Assembly (NCBI GenBank): GCA_964036155.1
Contig: OZ038422.1
Location: 8,889,201-8,953,200 of the forward strand
Reading direction: 5' to 3'
Origin: Diploscapter coronatus
Taxonomy: Eukaryota; Nematoda; Chromadorea; Rhabditida; Rhabditidae
DNA: 64,000 nt
A model generated the notes under the pieces. The model did no database searches. It saw nothing but the letters and a program-made list of their open reading frames with translations, and was not told the origin of the DNA. The position numbers and the translations under genes are program-made. Below, one piece after another: positions 1 to 13,440 of the stretch. Every line of letters begins with the position of its first letter. Positions within the stretch are counted from its first letter, which is position 1.

Positions 1-873
1 AAACAGTCATTTCCCTTTGAAATTGCCGAAATGAAAATACAAGATGCAGTCAGAAAAAGGATATGAGGAGTGTTCATTTCCTATGTTGAGAAAACACCCT
101 CGTCTATATTGAAATGTCGTGATTCATTCATTGCTAATTTATAATGTTTGCGCGATATTTTCGACTTTCAACAAAATATCGTATTATTCATCGATAAGAA
201 AAAAGCTCCGTAAAGTAAATTTCAATTGATCTGTCTCCGAGTTGGAAGCGTTTCGATTCATTTATCAACTATCGTCTAAATTGCGAATGAAATGAGAACT
301 GTGTGGTCGAAATGGAGCGCAATGATATGATCAATCATAAATAATTGCTTTAGCGCGATGTAATTTTTCATTTCGCAAAACCGAAAACCGAAGGTTCTTT
401 TCATAAATTTTAATGGCAAGTACGAAATTGAAGCATAAAATAGTCTCGATGATCATACATTTCGATCACTTATTCTACGCAAAGATAATTGCGAAAATTT
501 ATGAAAAGATCAATAAGCTGTATTTAATGGTACAAAAGTATAATTATACTTAGTGGGAAATAAAAATTTCGATAAGTCCTATTGAATTATCTCAGATTTT
601 TATGCTAAATAAAAAAAGAAATTTGCATAACGTGTGATTTTGAAATAACAAGACTATTTGACACAAACACATGAACTATCAAGACATATCTTAGAGATTA
701 TTGGATATATAAGAGGTAGACTTGGCTGAGGAGGATGTTTTGTTATTTCAAAAATGATTATCTCGTCCGAGAGTTGTATTTTCGAGTTGCTCAGCATAAA
801 ATTCCCGTGGGGCCCGACTATCTTTGTGTTATTCATAATCTAACAAACTTCATTAACGAATTAAAACCTACAG

Positions 874-1056
874 GCAATTCGAAATCTCTGTACGTGCCGT
901 CGGGCAGTCGGACTCGTGCAGATTGAAGGCGAGGATCGCGCGGCGAGGGACTCGTTCGAGTCGCGGTCGCTGCGGGCAAAGCGGCGGCAGAGCTACCAGC
1001 CGTGCGCTGGCCTCCGGGATGTTCTCCGCCCTTACCCATTCGCTCTTAAATTTTAA
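874..1056 (+). CDS. Possible terminal exon of an unidentified gene (GC-rich island)
   Basis: This is a short, strongly GC-rich patch in otherwise AT-rich DNA. On the plus strand it begins after a good acceptor (cctacag, ending at 873). In frame from 874 it reads 60 codons to TAA at 1054-1056, and several overlapping AATAAA signals follow at 1067-1084. That would suit the last exon of a gene whose earlier exons lie left of the window. The reading contains a basic, Arg/Ser-rich stretch and matches no family I recognise. Other frames on both strands are also open here: a minus-strand frame from 1039 ends at a GTAGGT donor-like site near 869. Strand and frame are therefore uncertain. The base composition is the main reason to think it is coding. 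Confidence 0.25.
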   Translation, partial: AIRNLCTCRRAVGLVQIEGEDRAARDSFESRSLRAKRRQSYQPCAGLRDVLRPYPFALKF

Positions 1057-1066
1057 CAAATAAGCG

Positions 1067-1084
1067 AATAAACAAATAAATAAA
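1067..1084 (+). promoter_or_regulatory. Cluster of AATAAA polyadenylation signals
   Basis: Three overlapping AATAAA hexamers occur at about 1067, 1075 and 1079, directly downstream of the possible terminal exon at 874-1056. They support a 3' end on the plus strand, but AATAAA is common in AT-rich DNA. Confidence 0.3.
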
Positions 1085-3831
1085 CATTCAAAATAAATAT
1101 CGCTCGCACGTATGAAATATGCACAGATATTACGACGATATGAATAAAATGATTAAAAATCATTCGAAACGAAGGTCGACATTTCAAATACGAAAAAATT
1201 AGACAGGAATGATAACGAAAAAATATGATACGATTCATAATAAGAAGTTTTGGAAGCATTTCTGATATTTTGAAAATAGAATTGCAAAATTGAAAGAACA
1301 GGAATAGAATGGAGAAATTCATCATCGTATTTTTGGTCAGAAATGTTCAAATTCGGAAAATTTTTAACACTTTTACAGTAGGCGATTAGAAATGAGAATG
1401 ACAGAATAACTGTTGAACCGGAGATAATTTTGATTAGCGACAAGTCTTTGTTGACAAATAACAAATATGTTCTGTCCATTAGCGAAAGTCAGTGAATGAA
1501 AGAGAAAATAGTCGTTAATTTTTATTATTGTTATCGCAGCTTTTAACTGTTTTGAAGGGCAACCTGGAAAAGTAGCTGCATCGTTGCAAACGAAATAGTG
1601 AAGGAAGAGAATCTTTCTCTAACAAATACTATACTATTTCGCATGCAATTACTTTTTTCTAAATTGTCGTTTTGAAGATAATAAAATCTCAGGCAATTAG
1701 AGTAAATGCAATTGCGGAAGAGTACACACTAGATAACAATGACTAAATAATTTTGAAAGCTATTTTTCGAAATACTACAAGGTCTCAAAAATTTCATGTT
1801 TGTACCTCTTTCCCAACTTTTTCATTCAATGTTTCTAATGCAAGAAGTACAAGATAAAGAAACGCTCATACTCATGTTTCGCAAGTATACAATGAAATAA
1901 GATCTTGAAATACGAATGAAAAAGCCATGTACGAATACCTAGTTTTGCAGCGGACTAAAAATTTAGCGTTAAATTTTCCAAAGCTAATTTAGGTTCTAAA
2001 TAATATCGTTTTACTTTCACACTATTATATTTCGCAAGTATCGAATCTATTCCGAAAGTAATGCCTCCCTTCTCTCCTTACTCATCTCGATTCCCCCGAC
2101 TCTTACACCCTTTGCAGCTCTAAAATTCTCACTAAATCACAATATCCCCGAGGTTGTTTGGCTCTATTCTCCTTCCGTTCGTTTCTCAATTTAATTGTTC
2201 TCCTTATCACTCAATAGGTTGATACCAAATTGAATGTGTATGTTCCGAGCGATTAATGACGAAATGAAAAATGTCGAATTGACAAACGGCGCTATTATGG
2301 CGAGGAGTGAAAAATGATTGTTTCATGAGACAATTTATTACCGACTCATTGCCTAAACATGTTAGATTTTATGTGGAAGAACGTGAAAAATGAAGAGAAG
2401 AAAGTGGAATTTATGGTTGACTGGGGGAATAAGCAAATGTTGCATCAAGGACAACTGCTAGTGATAAGGCACTCGTAATCTAATCAAATCATATCAGCAA
2501 AAACTGATAGGAGAAAAATTTGTAGCAAATATTTGCAGGCAGAAATTCGAGTCGATGAAAATAAACACGATCAAAAATAGAGAAAGAGGAAAGGTAGCGA
2601 TATCGGAAAACAACTGAAACTTGGGATGATGAAAAATGCGGCGCAATAAAATCGTTACACATTGAAAAGAAAGAGGGAGAAGAGAAAGAGAAGGGAGAGA
2701 TGGAAGAAAGACCAAAATGATAAAAAGCAGAGAATGAAATGGGGGCGTGGCCCTCTCTGCATGCGAATCAAATGTGTGGAAAAATAAGAAAAGAAATGCG
2801 AAGTGAAAAAATAAAGACATAAAACTGGAAGAGGGAACGCGCAATGAACAGGGGCAGAATATGGAAGTAAAAAAATAGATGAAATACTACATGAAATTTG
2901 TGATAACAAATTGTTGATATGATACTGAGTGAAGTTGATTTGATAGTGAAACTTTGCGATTGATTGGATTATGGAGGTGTGATGATGGTGATGATAGAGT
3001 TTCAAATAAAAACGAATCTTATTTGAGGAAACCCAGGCAAATTTTCGTCGTAATAATTCAAAAATCGATCCCACTTGGCAGGTCCAATCTTCCGTCTTGC
3101 GGCCATTTTGTGTTGCTCACGTTTCCTCCACGGCGCCTCGACTTCTCAAGGTCTTTCCCCCTTTTGCCTCTCACTTTCCTCTACAACTCGCCATTTTCAC
3201 TCATTCTTCCGCTCTCAATTTCTTCCCGCGCGAGCGCAGTCCAATTGTGTCTCATTTCATCTCACTTATGCCGAAATGCCAAAATTCGATACTCCAATGC
3301 CAGTGGCAATGTGAAAATGCAATGCACAACAACAGGCAGAAAGACAGGAAATCGAAATATGCAATTAAAGGCAGGGAAAGGGGCAAGGCAATGTGCCACA
3401 GGCGGGCTACGCACAAAACAGACAATGCTGAAAACGCGATTACTAAGCGAATAAGGAAATATTGAAAAAAATATCGATCGATTACTAATATTGAAACGAG
3501 AGCGTTTGACCTGAATTATAAAAAAAAAATGCGCTTTGAGTTTTTTCAAATACATTTTTCATCCGATCAATGAGACTACAAATATTATCTATTCGAATGC
3601 AAAAGATGAATAATTTCAAATTTTTATAAGGGAAAAATAAAGGTGTAAACAAAGGAGTAGTATTTCGTAAAAAAAAAAGATGAAGTCCAGCTTTAGCTGA
3701 CTAATATCATCGATTTGTTGTCTGTTAGGAAGAAAAAGGTGTTGATCGAATGCAAACAGAGCAGAAGTAATTGTAATTGTAGTTGATTGAAGTCGATGTG
3801 ATTGTCATTAGTCAGGTTGAGTATGAGTTGG

Positions 3832-3855
3832 AAGAGAGAAAGAGAGAGAGAGAAA
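3832..3855. repeat. GA-rich microsatellite
   Basis: A short, slightly interrupted (GA)n tract. It is part of the general purine-strand bias of this intergenic region. Confidence 0.7.
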
Positions 3856-4170
3856 GGGATTTGGCAGATTAAATAAGACGAAATACGAGCTGCTGTATCA
3901 GTGCTCTGCGATGTTTTTGCCGTTTGCCTCCCTCTTCTTTTCCGAGCATTTCACCTTCTCTTTCCTTCTCGATTCTGCATTTCTGCATCATCTCTCGTAT
4001 CGCTCTGCCATCGTTTTTATTACAACCGTGAAGAAGCAGCTAGGAGGGAAAAGCTGCTGCCTCGAAGACTCGAAGAGAGTGATAAAAGTAATAGTGGCAG
4101 GAGGAAATATGAGAGCTGTAGATTATCATAGTGACTGAAATAGAAAAAGGTGGCTTTTAACGGATTACAG

Positions 4171-4194
4171 AATGAATGAATGAATGAATGAATG
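4171..4194. repeat. (AATG)6 tetranucleotide microsatellite
   Basis: Six perfect tandem AATG units. Nothing suggests that it is transcribed or coding. Confidence 0.9.
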
Positions 4195-6015
4195 ATCGAA
4201 TCGATGAAATAATGTGGAGGGAAAACTTGTTACTCCACCCGAAATCTGGCCTAAGTATGATGCAGACTATTAAAAACATTTGCACTCACTCAACCTAATC
4301 TTCTAAACGAATTCGAGTTTAGTTTAAAGTCCGACCGTAAAATTCACGAGCTGAGTTTATTTCTATGACTTCAAATACGACCTTGATCTTCAACTCTTTG
4401 TCAAAAAGTCCGGAAAAACTCTTGCTATCCGATTATTGTGCCCTATTTCGTATCATCAATTCGGCTAGCTTTGCATCGTTCTCTGCATATGAACAGCGCG
4501 AATGGGCATAAGCCATTTTAGGCCAGAAAATATACACAAAAATGGGGTAAAACGGGATGAAAACTGAAAAATTGAAAGGAAAAGAGCGATCCTGCTCGAT
4601 GCCGCAGCTGTGCGTGTTTAGAATAGCAAAATGATGATGATGAAAGAGGAGGGAAGAGGAGAGATTTGGAGGAATGAAGAGGAAGACTGAAACAGAAACA
4701 GGCAGAAACAGCGACAAATGACATGAGGTGAAGGGATCACTGAAATGCAGAGGGGATGAAATAGATGACAACGTGAAATTTTCACGTGAAAATAACAGCA
4801 TGTCACGACAAAAATAACTTGCAAGGATCGTGAAAATTGATATGCAACCTGAAAAAATCACTATGATTCTGATAAAGAACAGACCTAGAAGGAGGAAAAA
4901 TTATAAGATAAGAAAAATCAACTTAGAAAAGTAGAGCACACTGGGTTTCTACCCATCAGCAACCTAAATCCAATGATTTGCTAATGAAGAATGGAGTTCA
5001 AACCACAGTTCTGCAAGTAATGCAAGTAATTCAATGTCAAAGTGGAAGAAGTAAAGTTGATTGATCAGCTAATATCTGATCAGGTTATAAAAACACGACA
5101 ATCAATCAATCAGAGCTGAGCAATAAAGATTGACAAATAATCGATAATCGAGATGATTGCGTCCAAAGTTAGGTAGATAAATGAGTGGCCCTCTTCCTCC
5201 CCTCCCTTCTTTCTCTTTTCCCCTCGTTTCGCGCCAAATTCATCTCCTCCCTCTCTATTTCCGTCTAGAGAGGCGTCCTTTCCCTCCTTCAGCGCAAAAA
5301 AGTCGGGCGGCGATTTACAGTTTGAATTCGAAGAATCGACGAATCTGGGCGACTTAAATTAAAACCGCAAAATGCGAGGCGAAGACGCATCAGAGAGGAA
5401 TCGAAATGGAGTGGAAATGTGCATAAAGCTGGGGCTGCAAATTAGAGAATTAGAGGCAGAAACGGGAAAACAGGAAATCGAACGAACGGATTAGGCCGAG
5501 AATGATTGAATAGCAAAATGAAGCGTGAATTCCAATTTTAGATGGTCAAGTTTCCGGTGTTCTTGATTTTTATGTCATTATTTAAATCCGTTACACTTTC
5601 ACCTAGATTTTTTGTTGATATCTTTCGACCCATTTCTAACGATAAGAATATCCATTTCTCTTTATCCTTAAATGATGACTAAAGTAATGTTGTTATCTGA
5701 GTGAAAAATGAATTCAAGGACAGGTTTCGTGAATTCAACAAATCTCTGAAGGTGAAATTCGTTTGAATCGAAATCTGAATCGATATTAGCCACAGAAGCG
5801 AGGCCAAATGAAGCATGAAAGCGTGAATTGTCGGTTTGAAGCAAAGAAGCAAGAGGGAATAAAGGGAAACTGATTGGATGCAGGTGCGTAAACCCAACAC
5901 GAAAATCAGAATGAAGCAATCTGTGCGGATGTATCTTTAGACATTAGAAGAGTTAGAGATGCAGGGGGATTGTCTCTGTTAGAGAAGGGATGGATCCTGA
6001 ATGACTGAATGTATG

Positions 6016-6036
6016 CAATGCAGAATGCAGAATGCA
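6016..6036. repeat. Three-unit heptamer repeat (GAATGCA)
   Basis: About three tandem copies of a GAATGCA-like heptamer, the first copy with one difference. Related GCAGAA words recur in other purine-rich intergenic tracts of the window. Confidence 0.7.
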
Positions 6037-9000
6037 GAGAATTGTCGTAGTGTCCTTTGTTGTTTTACGAGTGTTGAATTGAGAGAACAAAAGCGACTCG
6101 GAGGATGAAGGGGGGAGAGGAGAGTGATTCAAAGTCGCGACAAGGTTAGGGCTGAATCAATCCACAATCAAGTTAGAGCTGACATTGACAAGAAATAACA
6201 TAAAAATGTAGGTAACGAAGTAAGATCTATTGTAATCGTGAGTGGAATGAAATTCCAGCTCAGGGGATACTTCGCATACCTAGCCCCTCAATATTGTTTT
6301 CTATTCAAATTTTCGAGTTCCATCTCATCCATAATCTTCATGATTACAGCGCGTAGATGAAATCGAATGAAAATGATACGTGAATTGCATCATCTGTGAT
6401 TTTACGACCCCGCTTATGCATTCAGATTGTCGCACTAGCAATGATAGTATGAGGATATCCGAATATAATAACTAGCTTGTTGAAGCTTACTAGAAAAGGA
6501 ACGAAGGAGAAACTGAGGCATGAAATATTCAGTCAGTGATAACACACAAAACTTGATTTTCATTCGAAATTCTTTTGACTTTGATGATTTAAACAACAAA
6601 AAAATTTCTTGCCACTGATCTTAGTTTATTGTTATGAAATCAAATAAAAGTCTAAATTTGATATTAGAAAGGAAATATTTGGTTGTAGTGATAGCGCAAC
6701 AGCAAAGTGTGAGATGCAAATGATCGGAACGGACAAATGTCGCCCGTCAGAAATCTAGAGACTGACCACTCGAGAACAGCGGAACAGCGGTGTTACAAGA
6801 CAAATCAAAGCAAATCAGAGGAGCGAGAGTCGAGAGATAAAGAAAGAAAAGAAGAGGATATGAGAAGGCGGTATTGAAGAGCAGAGGAGATGGCACTTGA
6901 ACTGCAGGAACTGACACAGACCTATATACGCGTGCTCACCGCTGAGCATTAGTACAATATGTATTTCTAATAAATGAGAAAACGACGTCATTTTATTAAC
7001 TTAGATTATAAAAAAAAAATCACAAAAAATTATACAGAAAGTTTGAAGAAGGCAAAGAAGAAACGTTAATGGATCACTTTTATAAAAGCTTGAACTTATT
7101 TCTGAAAGTTAGAAAAATGAATACGGTATAATTTTTCCAAATCTGTAAAATTCGTCGATCGATGGAAAATGATCGTTGAATGGATAAAAGCCACAAAAAG
7201 TGGGAGCCAAAACAAAATGAGAAAAACCATTTGGCTGAAGGATAAGAGGAAGAGAAACGGAATGAAAAACAAGCAGATAAAACGGTGGAGACTGAATTCT
7301 ACTGAATGTTCAATGGGAATGAGAAATGCGTAGAGACAGAGTTTTGTATCCACTCTGTCCTTCAACGTGTTGAAGGTTATAGACGCAGAAGATGAATATG
7401 GGCACTCCGTGAAAAATATAGATGTCAAAAAACAAATGTGTAAAAATGTGAAGATAGGGGAATTCAAAATATTTGAAGGTTTCTCTTCTTTGAATATCTG
7501 TCAACATAAGTCAGAAATACAGAGGGTGATTCAGATAGTGAAAAATGAAATTTTTCTGAAAAAATCAAAATATCTAAAGAAATTATTTTTCGAAGATTTT
7601 TCAGATCGTAGAGGTGTAAAAGAAATTGCAATGAAAATATAGATTTCAATGAGAGATGCCACCTCTTATCCTGTCCTCCAAAAGGTGAGAGACACAGAGC
7701 AACATTCACCAATATGTACTGTCTGTCCTCATTTTGTAATTCATTCATCTGCTCTGTATCTTTGTTGTATCCCATATTCCTATTTCCTCTTTATTCACTC
7801 TCCTTCTCTTCTCCACACTATTTCCCCTGCAACAACAATTATGCAAAGCATCTCTTTTCATTTTGTCCATTGGGTGTGAATGAATGCGAAATCTCCTCAT
7901 AGGCATTTCTGTCTTCTTTTCCCTCTCTTCGTATGCCATATTTCCTCGTCCATTATATCTTCTTCGATATTATTCATCGCAATTCCCTTTCTTCATCATA
8001 AAATTCTTTCCTCATAAACAAACTGCCAAATTTTCAATTTCGACCGTAAAACGCAGTCATTCTCTGCTGCTCTGCATCTCTTCTTCTATCCCTTCAATTC
8101 TGCAGCATAACATTTCCTTTACTGCCCAGCGACAGAATGAGGAATGCAGGCAGGCGTGAATGGAAGACGGGAATTACGACGCGTATGAAATGCATCGTGA
8201 AAATAACATGCACAACGGGAAATGTTGTCGATTTTATGGCATAGTTTAGATAGCGTAAGAATATGTGTTATACTAAGAAAGATCAAGAATATCAATGTGT
8301 ATTTTCTAAAACCAAAAATTAGAGATGAAGAACACATTCTTCCTTGTGACATTTCGAATGAACACAAGATGTTCCGTATACTTTAGATCCTCAATATATC
8401 ATTCAGCTTTCGAGGTCCATAAATAAAGCATAAAGGGATTTGTCATCCAGAAATGACTTATCGGATATGTCAGGAGATATGGACGGAGACAAGGATGGAT
8501 AAGTCATAGCCTGTGGCTGAGTGGCTAGTGGTCATGCAGAGATGAAGCAGCAGATGGACTGAGGGATACCCTTGCTCATATCTCTGCCTCTCTCACGCAA
8601 TTCCTCTATCTCTCATCAGATAATCCCGTTCCGGATACGGCATTCCATTCCTCTCATTCACTTTCCCACTTCCCTCTGCCTGCTGTCTCTAATCATCTCC
8701 GTCCTTCCCTCTCTATCTTCTATGCTAATGACCATGCTTCAAGAGGGACTTCGTCTTTAATGACAGATTGCAGAATGAATATTCGAAGTTTTCGACTTTG
8801 AATATTTGCTGCAAGAACGCAATAATAAGAAAGAAGTAGAATAACTTATGTTTTGATTGAACAGTGAAATAATAATGATAAAAGTTAGGATCTAACTATC
8901 GGATTTGCGTATTTGAATAAACTTTACGAATATTCTGTACCGTAGCATAATTATCCAAGGAAATATCAAAGAAAAGTGATAGACTAATTGTCTAAACCAG

Positions 9001-11298
9001 TATTTCTCTTCAAGTGGATATTTATCGAATTCTCGGGATATTTGGCAGATCGTCGCTAGATATGCTGCGAAGTCAAAACAAGCTGGATTGAGAAATGAAG
9101 GAGGGAAGCAGAGGTTTGTTGACATGGAAAACAACAAAGTCACCCGCCTTCCACTCGATTCACTTATTGACAGAGAGGAGTAATTTTAGATCCCAGAGCT
9201 GAATGAACGGGGAGGAACAAAACAACGAAGAAAATGGTGACAAATGCGAAGTGACAATCGAAATGGAATTCGACAATCAACATGATTTGGTCGCATTAAT
9301 AAGATTGAAAAATGAGATAAATGCGATTTTTTCGGCGAGAAAATAAAAAGTTACGCAGCTTCGGCTAAATAAGCTTTCTCGTTGTGCTGCGAAGGCGGGT
9401 CTCTCTTCTTTCATCTCTCATTTATTCTCTCCCTCTCTCCTTCCACTCTCTGTCCCCCTTCCCTCTCCCCATTTCATCCACTCTCTCCCTATTTCGTTTC
9501 CTTATTCTCGCCATTGGCAGCTTCAGTTGCTGCGTGCAAATCGATACGAATTGCCTTTGACGAGATGATGCAAAATGCATATACAAAAGAAGGAAGTTCC
9601 TCTGCGTTTCTCTCATTTTCCCGCGCTTTAACACAGAAAAGTTAGTGGCTCTGTCGTCCCATTTCATGGAACATGTCAGATACACAGAGCGAGGACTATA
9701 AAGAGAGAATTTATGGTAGCCAAGGCAAAGGCAAAGGTCAGAAGCAGAAGAAGATGTATCCATTTTCCTGCCACTTTCCAAATGCATAAAAATGCAACAC
9801 TAGAGACAAGGGGCAGAGGCTAAACAACTTGAAGCAGATGTACATAAGGGAAATTGGGATGTATGTACAAAACATTTTGGAGTTTTGGAAAGCAGAAAAA
9901 GCTTATCTTCATTGAAACATTCAACCAAACTTGCATGTGGGATTTGATATCGTGTTTTAAATTAAAAGGTTTTTCATTTCACTCGAATCAAAAAATCTTA
10001 CTTTGATAATATTTCGTCGTGATTCAGCAGAATCATTTTGAGCTACCAAACTAAAGGCTGAAGATTGAGATTTTTGTTTGAATGCAAAAACCGCGCTTTT
10101 CTCCTGTAATTCGAAGAACCTACAAGCAGAGTTTCGGATGACAATGCAAAGGTGAAAAGAAAGAAAAAAAGCTGAAAGTGAAAAGGTAAAAAATGCGGCT
10201 AACTCATAGAAAGGCGTGTACAGGTTGTGTTACTCACAACATAAAAACTAGACTTGGACTGGCAGAAGGAAAAAGAGCTGTGGCAGGGAAATCGAAAAAT
10301 TCGAAGGGGGAAAAGAGACGCAGACCCCGCCCATTCACTCGAAATCTACGAGCTGAGCATGGAATTGTGTGAAATGGCGCAAATGCAAACACGGCAGACA
10401 TACGGCACAAATAAATAAATAAATGGCCCCACAATAGGCACTAAGACGGTTTGTGCAGGTTGGCTCTCGGCAACTCGGCAAGTCATTCGCTCTCTGTAAT
10501 AACACAAACATTTATTCAGCAAATGCAATCAATTAGAGTTGAAAGAGCGAAATGTTTACACACAGACAGTAATCGCCAAAATAATCAATTGGCTACTTAC
10601 TTTCGAAATAGTTATTAGTCAAAATTTTCTTAATTTGTCAGAGAAATTTGAACTTTCTGTGGATGCAAGCAGTTGAGTCAGGAATATTGATTCATCACTG
10701 GCTTACAGATTTTTAAGAAGGAAAAATTTAGTGACTTAGATCCGATGAAATTCGTGGCGCAATATAGAAATTTCGCTCGACTGAAATCCAATCTTTCAAA
10801 AAAAATTCAAAACTGATAAAATGTCTTGACGGTGGCGAGTTCCAACATAGAAGCTCACATATCTTGATGAGACTTTCTAAATAGAGGTTTTCAATGACGT
10901 GGAAACCATAATGATAACAGTAAAATCGACAAAATAGGAACATGAAGCCAGAATATCGATGCAACTCGTCAATTCTTCACTTGCATCAACAAATTTACCA
11001 AATTAGCATACATGTTTGGTAGGTGAATCTGGTCATTTCTCACGCAAAATATAAATGAAAAAAAGGCACAAAACTTCCTAGCGTTAGGCTCCTGTTTGGC
11101 ACTTTTCATCATCGCCACTGTGATCAGCGTTACCGAAAACCCCTAATCGAAAGTTTTATCAGTGTCTGCTTGTTCCTATGTGGGAACTTTTCTTGTGAGT
11201 AAAACACTCTTATCGTCGATACAGATTTAGAAAATTGCAATGATAATTTATTAAAGCGTTTATTTGAGATTTCACCCCAATCTTGTCATTATCTCACG

Positions 11299-12628
11299 AT
11301 GGTACGCCTCGGACAGTGGACCCAGTTTCTGGAGTGCGCTCTTCTGCCAACCCTTGCCCTCTGCGTTTCGATCTCGTCCCATGGCCCTGCATGTGCAGAG
11401 TTCTTCTACAACACTGCGTCCGATGGCACGTGCTGGCTTCACTGGTACATCATCTTCTTCGGCGGAGTCATTGCAATGAACATCATCTGTTGTGAGTAGG
11501 AAACCAAGGAGGAAATCATGAAATGTATAAAAAGCAATCAGGAATGAACTCTGAGGCTTTTATCTCATAAACAGTGCAGCAAACTAAATAGTTACCCTAT
11601 CATCTGATCATCTGATAATCCAACAATTTTCAGTCTCTGTTCTATTTATCGTACAAATGCTGCACCGCAGATGGAAGGAAAATATCCACGTTGAGTACGA
11701 GCTCCTCGATGTAAGCTAGATCAAGAGGAATTCATCTGAAAAGCTAAACTTCATGGAAAAATCAAGCCATCAAAATTCAAAAATGCAAAATATCTTAGAA
11801 AATGAATATTTTTTACTGTAATTCGTCATACTCGGTTTCGCATGATTTGATGACATGAGATTTCAAAATAGTCAGAGAGTTGGACTTCACAACTAACTCT
11901 CATGATTTTCAGTACAACAACATTAAGAACGCCGAGGAAAGCGGGTGGATCGACGCAGAGCGGAAGCACTGCGAGAAGAAAGAAGAGGACAGCGAAATCC
12001 ACACGGTCGGTTTGGAAGAAGAAAAATGGGAATAGAAGATGCTAATATTTGAACCAATCAAAAATTCATATTCCAAAATAATTAATGAATTTCCAGGCGA
12101 TCGAAAAACTCCAAGAACTCAGTCAGCGAGCACAACCCGCGAAGCCGAAGAAGCAGGCATCCAGCACAAAGAACAATCCGAAACAGGCAGAGAAGAGGGG
12201 CGAGTCGGATAGACCGAACAAGTCCAACGTCAGACCGAAGAAGAAAAAGAAGCGCAAAGCCGCGTATCCACTAAGTGATTCAGAGTGAGTCAGAACAAAA
12301 ATAATCAAATCAAAAATCGATACTTCAATCACAGCGAAAAGTCATCAATTTTCTTTTATAAACTTAGGAAAAACTTGATCTTCATGAAGAAAGCTAAAAT
12401 TTTCACTAATATTGAATTTTCAGAGAATCGAAATCCATCGAACACGTCTCACTGCGCGAAGTCGCGAAGCCGCCATTCAGCCCGCTCACCTCGATCAAGA
12501 AGCAGAAGGACGCGCAGAAACGGCCCACGATCGAGAAGAAGGATACTGCAGCTGTAACCGCAGTCAGACAGAAAGGAAAATCACAACATGAGTCGTCAAA
12601 CATAAACACAGGGATCCAAGGAAAATAG
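11299..12628 (+). CDS. Orphan small membrane protein with basic cytoplasmic tail
   Basis: Five exons: 11299-11491, 11634-11710, 11913-12005, 12097-12284 and 12424-12628. They join in frame into 251 residues. I do not recognise the family. The N-terminus (about residues 8-27) is hydrophobic like a signal peptide or first membrane segment. It is followed by a short Cys-containing loop and a second strong membrane segment (about 48-72), then HRRW. The rest is soluble and strongly charged, with a Lys-rich stretch (PKKKKKRK, a possible nuclear signal or basic membrane-proximal region). Two Cys residues in the loop could form a disulfide. The exon 3 donor is a weak GTCGGT, the least certain junction. 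AATAAA follows at 12705. The gene converges with the HSP70 pair. The start is the first ATG before the hydrophobic segment; no function is claimed. Confidence 0.7.
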
Positions 12629-12704
12629 GGACATACGGCATTATCTCCCACACTTCCCATTCCACCCATACACCTACAGTCAAACTCAAACTCCAAAAAC
12701 AATC

Positions 12705-12710
12705 AATAAA
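12705..12710 (+). promoter_or_regulatory. Polyadenylation signal of the 11.3-12.6 kb gene
   Basis: AATAAA lies 77 bases after the stop codon, in an A-rich context. Confidence 0.75.
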
Positions 12711-13440
12711 ATATTCTTGAAAATTGACAATGTTTTTATTGAGAGAAGAAAATAAATTGTCTATGTAGAGAGCGCAAGTCTCGCCCACTCTGTGAAATCA
12801 AAGTCAAGGAAGACAATTTCGCTAAAATTTTCAAAAATTTCTAGAAAATTTACTTGCAGAATGAGGTTTTTGGATCATTGTCTTCAAAAACTCATATCTT
12901 TGGTTACACTGATACGTTTTTCGTCCGATTTTTTGCTATTAGCTACTCTAGCATGAAAGAATTTTGGAAAAGTACTTTTATGGCTTTGTCTTCATATCGG
13001 AAATATCACTTGCGCCCCCTAATTAATATCTTTATTCATTAAAAAATTTCAAACTTTTGCATATTGAACGATATTTCCCATAAATATCTGGCAAGAAATG
13101 GTTAAAAAAAGGAAAAAAGAAGCATTAAAATTGTCATGTAAGAATATGATAATTTGATTAAGATTCAGGACATTTGCAAGGCTATCACATTATCAGCATA
13201 CCAATTGTAAAAGGGATCAACTTTTGCAAATTGTTTCCTTTTAAAACCTGGTCTTGTATTTAGTTATTGAGTTTTGTGATAAATCATGACTTGCATATAT
13301 CCTAGAACTAGAAAAAAATATGAATTCATTTTAAGTTATCCTAGTCTTTCGAAAATCTCTCGTTAATTTGTTCAGGGCGATCGTTTCGTCTACGGATGGA
13401 TAATATCTAGATTAATCGTGTAATGTAAATACGAAAACCA
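12711..13440. other. Convergent intergenic region
   Basis: About 730 bases between the 3' ends of the orphan membrane-protein gene (+) and the first HSP70 gene (-). It is AT-rich with no supported feature; the 62-codon frame at 12854 has no coding character. Confidence 0.5.

Larger units (their letters stand above)
1085..11298. other. Long region without recognisable genes
   Basis: About 10 kb in which I find no exon chain. Open frames here are short, low in complexity, and lack matched splice sites or familiar motifs. The stretch alternates between AT-rich DNA and strand-asymmetric purine or pyrimidine tracts, for example 2640-2740, 5190-5290, 7790-8060, 8570-8720 and 9400-9500. It also has small tandem repeats. 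It may be intergenic, a very long intron, or regulatory DNA upstream of the gene at 11299. Confidence 0.6.

Noticed and set aside
2494..3074. Minus-strand frames of 116 and 139 codons rich in Phe, Leu and Ser
   Set aside because: Translation of a purine-rich plus strand; hydrophobicity is a composition artefact, with no splice continuity.
8511..8560. TGGCTGAGTGGCTAGTGG, a box A-like word
   Set aside because: No box B downstream and no foldable tRNA structure.
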